NCBI GenBank assembly: GCA_023415915.1
Contig: JAEZIZ010000066.1
Coordinates: 7,120 to 71,119, forward strand
Length of the DNA: 64,000 nucleotides
From: Bacillota bacterium
GTDB taxonomy: Bacteria; Bacillota; Clostridia; Christensenellales; SZUA-584
Direction: 5' to 3'
The translations under genes and the position numbers were made by a program. Below, piece by piece: positions 61,694 to 64,000 of this stretch; position 1 is the stretch's first letter, and the number at the start of each line of letters is the position of its first letter. A model generated the notes under the pieces. It was given only the letters and a program-made list of their open reading frames with translations, was not told where the DNA came from and made no database searches.

Positions 61694-62368
61694 TTACTCC
61701 TCCATGCCTGCAAGGCTTTTGAGCTTGCGCGTAGCGTCCGCCAGCGTTCCAACCTCGTCAATTATGCCGCAATCGACGACCTCTTTACCCACAAGCACGG
61801 TGCCCATATCGTTCGCAAGGCCGCCCGTCTGCAACATAAGCTGCCTGTATTCTTCTTCTTTTATCTTCGAGTGCGAGCAGACGAACTTCACTATCCTCTG
61901 CTGCATCTTATCAAAATAGTCAAAAGTCTGCGGCACGCCTATAATGGTGCCGTTCATGCGTATGGGATGCACGGTGACGCTCGCAGTCGGCGAAATGTAC
62001 GAATATGTAGTCGACACGGCAAGTGTTATGCCTATGCTGTGACCTCCGCCCAATATGAGCGATACGCTCGGTTTGCTCATTCCGGCTATCATCTCGGCGA
62101 GCGCGAGCCCCGCTTCCACGTCGCCGCCCGCGGTGTTCATAAGAAGTATCATACCCTTTACGGCGGGGCTTTGTTCGATTGACACTATCTGCGGGAGTAT
62201 ATGCTCGTATTTTGTCGCCTTGTTTTCAGGGGGCAGGTTTATGTGTCCCTCTATCTGCCCTATTATGCTTACCATCTGTATCGGAGAGATGGGAGTAAGG
62301 GGCGTTCCGAACTCTTTTATTTCCGCGCCCTGCTTCAGTTTATTCGCATCATTATCGTTGTTTTCCAT
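61694..62368 (-). CDS. tepA: TepA-like ClpP-fold protease
   Basis: About 224 residues. ClpP/crotonase fold with ILLMNTAGGDVEAGLALAEMI, nucleophile Ser in GGGHSIGITLAVS, and His in VHPIRMNG. This is the form seen in TepA (YmfB) of Bacillus, not main ClpP. The family is a cytoplasmic peptidase linked to secretion and sporulation. ATG 62368 has AAGAGG 7 bases upstream and removes 12 non-family residues. It lies directly before ftsK, as in Bacillus. Confidence 0.88.
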   Translation of the reverse strand: MENNDNDANKLKQGAEIKEFGTPLTPISPIQMVSIIGQIEGHINLPPENKATKYEHILPQIVSIEQSPAVKGMILLMNTAGGDVEAGLALAEMIAGMSKPSVSLILGGGHSIGITLAVSTTYSYISPTASVTVHPIRMNGTIIGVPQTFDYFDKMQQRIVKFVCSHSKIKEEEYRQLMLQTGGLANDMGTVLVGKEVVDCGIIDEVGTLADATRKLKSLAGMEE

Positions 62369-62402
62369 ATAGAAGCCTCTTAAAGCAATATAATGCTGCC
62401 CC

Positions 62403-62420
62403 AAAATTGCGGGCGCAATT
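62403..62420 (-). terminator. hairpin between dpaB and tepA
   Basis: Stem AATTGCG / CGCAATT with a 2-base loop. Only TT follows on the minus strand, so it is more likely a processing or attenuating hairpin than a full terminator. Confidence 0.3.
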
Positions 62421-62451
62421 ATATTATCAGCTTAAGAGGCCATGTTTATCC

Positions 62452-63042
62452 TTAATGCGGCTCGAGCATGACGGGCTGCATCTGCTTTCCTTCGAGCGCA
62501 AGACAGGCCGCTTCTATTATTTTGCTCATATCCGCAACTATGGACGTGTTTTTTCCGGCGGAATCGTCCTGCCTGTACGGCACGAAATATACGTTGCGCG
62601 TATTTAAAAGCAACCCTAAGTTTTTTGCGTTCGCAGCAAGAGCGTCGTTTGTGGATATCGCAATAAGCACCGGCCGTGAGTTCCTTAAATGCGACTTTGC
62701 CGCCATCACCACCGGAGTGTCCGTAATACCTAAAGCGAGCTTGGCGAGCGTATTTCCTGTGCACGGCGCGATTATAACAAGGTCGAGCAGCTTTTTGGGG
62801 CCGATAGGCTCTACTTCTACAAGGCTGTCAAGTATTTCGTGTTTCGTAGTCTCCTTAAGAAATTTCCTTAAGTCCTCCGCTTTTATAAAACGCGTGTCAA
62901 TGCTGGCCGCGGTAAATGAAACTATAGGCAAGACGTCCGCGCCTATGCTCACCAGTTCTTCAATAACCGGCATTACCTGTTTATATGTACAGAACGAACC
63001 GGTCACCGCAAAACCTATTCGTTTTCCTGCCAGATCCATCAA
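62452..63042 (-). CDS. spoVFB: dipicolinate synthase subunit B
   Basis: 196 residues. Flavoprotein fold with GKRIGFAVTGSFCTYKQVMPVIEEL at the N terminus, IAPCTGNTLAKLALGITDTPVVMAAKSHLRNSRPVLIAISTNDAL and CALEGKQMQPVMLEPH-like end, all close to SpoVFB. With subunit A it oxidises dihydrodipicolinate to dipicolinic acid in the mother cell during sporulation. The start overlaps the dpaA stop by 4 bases. Confidence 0.95.
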   Translation of the reverse strand: MMDLAGKRIGFAVTGSFCTYKQVMPVIEELVSIGADVLPIVSFTAASIDTRFIKAEDLRKFLKETTKHEILDSLVEVEPIGPKKLLDLVIIAPCTGNTLAKLALGITDTPVVMAAKSHLRNSRPVLIAISTNDALAANAKNLGLLLNTRNVYFVPYRQDDSAGKNTSIVADMSKIIEAACLALEGKQMQPVMLEPH

Positions 63043-63860
63043 TGTTCCTCTCCTTCAAATGCGCGCAGTATAGCCTTTGCCGCCGACGCCGGGAAATACC
63101 GCCCCGGCAGGCCCTGTTCTATCTGCACGCTGATACCGCTTTTCTTAGCCATATCCATATCCATGCAGTAAGGCGGTGAAGCGAGCTCTATAAACCTGGC
63201 GTCGCGTTTGACGCATCCTATCTCCGCTTCTCCGATAACGTGAAAAGGCACGGTATTGAATATAACGTCCGATTCAGGGAGCGCCTGCTTTAAATCCTTT
63301 GTACGCATCGCTCGGTAGCCCTCCATCCATATCAGCTCCAGGTCCTTGTCTTTTCTTGCCGTAGCTATAACGTTGGCGCTGCACGCCCGAAGCAGCTTGC
63401 ACAGGAATTTGCCTATTCTTCCATACCCAATAACAAGGCACGTCATGTCGCAAAGCGCGGTGTCGGTGCTTTTAAGGAATGCGCAAAGTGCGCCTTGAGC
63501 AGTCAGCAGCGCGTTCCTTGTCTGATACGCCTCGTTCTGCATCAGGTCGGAATACCGTGTAGTTTCACCGAACAGCATCTTTGCCTCCGCGTCGCAGCCG
63601 CCGAGTATGTAAACGCTGTCGGGATATTCGCTTACTATGTCTTTCAGATACATAGGACTCTGCGCAAACGGCGCTTTTATTGACCCGTCCTCGTTTTTAT
63701 ATGGTATCGGAAGGAAAACATAATCCGGCTTCGACAGCGCGTCTCTGTTTATCCCCTGCCTGTCAAATCCGGCCATATAAACATTGTAGCCTCTCTGTTC
63801 GAGCATTTTTGCAAGCACTATCTGCCGCATATCGCCGCCGGCTACCAATATGCTGTACAT
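63039..63860 (-). CDS. spoVFA: dipicolinate synthase subunit A
   Basis: 273 residues. Two Rossmann-like parts. The first starts YSILVAGGDMRQIVLAKML and contains ILGGCDAEA. The second has an NAD-binding loop IGYGRIGKFLCKLLRACSANV (about 158) and VIFNTVPFHVIG, then FIELASPPYCMDM. This is the dehydrogenase subunit of dipicolinate synthase, a spore-specific enzyme lacking in many Clostridia, which use an Etf-type alternative. ATG 63860 is chosen over the open frame to 63932 because the longer version reads into the palindromic repeats. A GGGGG site lies 8 bases upstream. Confidence 0.95.
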   Translation of the reverse strand: MYSILVAGGDMRQIVLAKMLEQRGYNVYMAGFDRQGINRDALSKPDYVFLPIPYKNEDGSIKAPFAQSPMYLKDIVSEYPDSVYILGGCDAEAKMLFGETTRYSDLMQNEAYQTRNALLTAQGALCAFLKSTDTALCDMTCLVIGYGRIGKFLCKLLRACSANVIATARKDKDLELIWMEGYRAMRTKDLKQALPESDVIFNTVPFHVIGEAEIGCVKRDARFIELASPPYCMDMDMAKKSGISVQIEQGLPGRYFPASAAKAILRAFEGEEH

Positions 63861-63879
63861 CAAAGTTGCCCCCAATCTA

Positions 63880-63958
63880 CACCCCGGTAAGCCTTGCGTC
63901 TTGCCGGGGACCCCGTATCCGCACCCCCGCAAGCCACACGTCTTGCCGGGGACCCCGC
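63880..63958. repeat. palindromic ~42-bp repeat, two tandem units
   Basis: Units begin CACCCC at 63880 and 63922, 42 bases apart, and both end CTTGCCGGGGACCCCG. They lie 20 bases upstream of dpaA, so they may affect its expression. Confidence 0.85.
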
Positions 63959-63965
63959 TATCATC

Positions 63966-63995
63966 GCCCCAAAAAGAATTATTCTTTATTGGGGC
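63966..63995. repeat. AT-centred palindrome at window end
   Basis: GCCCCAAAAAGAA and TTCTTTATTGGGGC form an inverted pair with a short centre. The CCCC/GGGGCCCC ends resemble the neighbouring repeat units. It may be another family member with a changed interior, or a terminator; only its T-rich right arm is visible. Confidence 0.45.
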
Positions 63996-64000
63996 CCCGG

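Noticed and set aside
63861..63932. Longer N terminus for dipicolinate synthase A
   Set aside because: The extra 24 codons translate the palindromic repeat units and are not found in the family; ATG 63860 gives the normal start.

Overview
The window looks like chromosome of a motile, spore-forming, anaerobic member of the Clostridia (Bacillota). The evidence is a peritrichous-type flagellar and chemotaxis set with CheC, CheD and a YaaR-type protein, dipicolinate synthase (spoVFA/spoVFB) in a recA-pgsA-spoIIIE neighbourhood, a cyclic di-AMP riboswitch, and corrinoid-dependent methyl-transfer genes. No tRNA, rRNA, CRISPR array, integrase or transposase was found.

Layout. (1) 1-11.7 kb is motility. 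On the minus strand lie a fliK-like gene, an FlhB-tail (flhX) gene, a peptidoglycan hydrolase, fliD, fliS, a flgN-like gene, yaaR, cheW and a cut-off cheR, with two sigma-28-like promoters. On the plus strand lie cheC-cheD-cheY-cheA and an HD-GYP phosphodiesterase translationally coupled to cheA. (2) 11.8-24.8 kb is a catabolic island read entirely on the minus strand: a LarA-like protein, a GntR/FCD regulator, a ribose-type ABC importer, a cyclase-family hydrolase, two zinc dehydrogenases, a TIM-barrel isomerase, a 2-hydroxyacid dehydrogenase and a split transketolase. It is bracketed by a ~150-bp direct repeat of the 3' end of the HD-GYP gene, which suggests insertion at that site. (3) 25.3-29.1 kb holds a YihY membrane protein, a DUF438/hemerythrin/PAS protein and dapB under a c-di-AMP riboswitch. 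(4) 29.6-43.9 kb is signalling and transport: a histidine kinase with a degenerate receiver, a YxlEFG-like ABC unit with a NarL-type two-component pair, a 1275-residue PAS/GAF hybrid kinase, a second ABC-2 exporter and a PASTA-repeat protein. (5) 43.9-48.2 kb is a corrinoid unit (PocR/AraC regulator, corrinoid protein, DUF1638 protein, reductive activator) with no methyltransferase beside it. (6) 48.4-55.9 kb is cell envelope: an SH-less NlpC/P60 hydrolase with two peptidoglycan-binding repeats and three tandem LytR-CpsA-Psr paralogues with a shared extra C-terminal domain. (7) 56.4-63.9 kb is a core operon dpaA-dpaB-tepA-ftsK-rimO-pgsA-recA, a condensed version of the Bacillus order.

Two families of non-coding repeats run through 32-64 kb. 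One is a ~41-bp palindromic unit occurring in small tandem groups. The other is a ~100-bp MITE-like element with inverted ends. The features most worth following are the island with its flanking repeat and paired AATAAAAGC operators, the riboswitch on dapB, and the palindromic repeat family. All functional calls come from reading motifs and gene order; no database search was possible.
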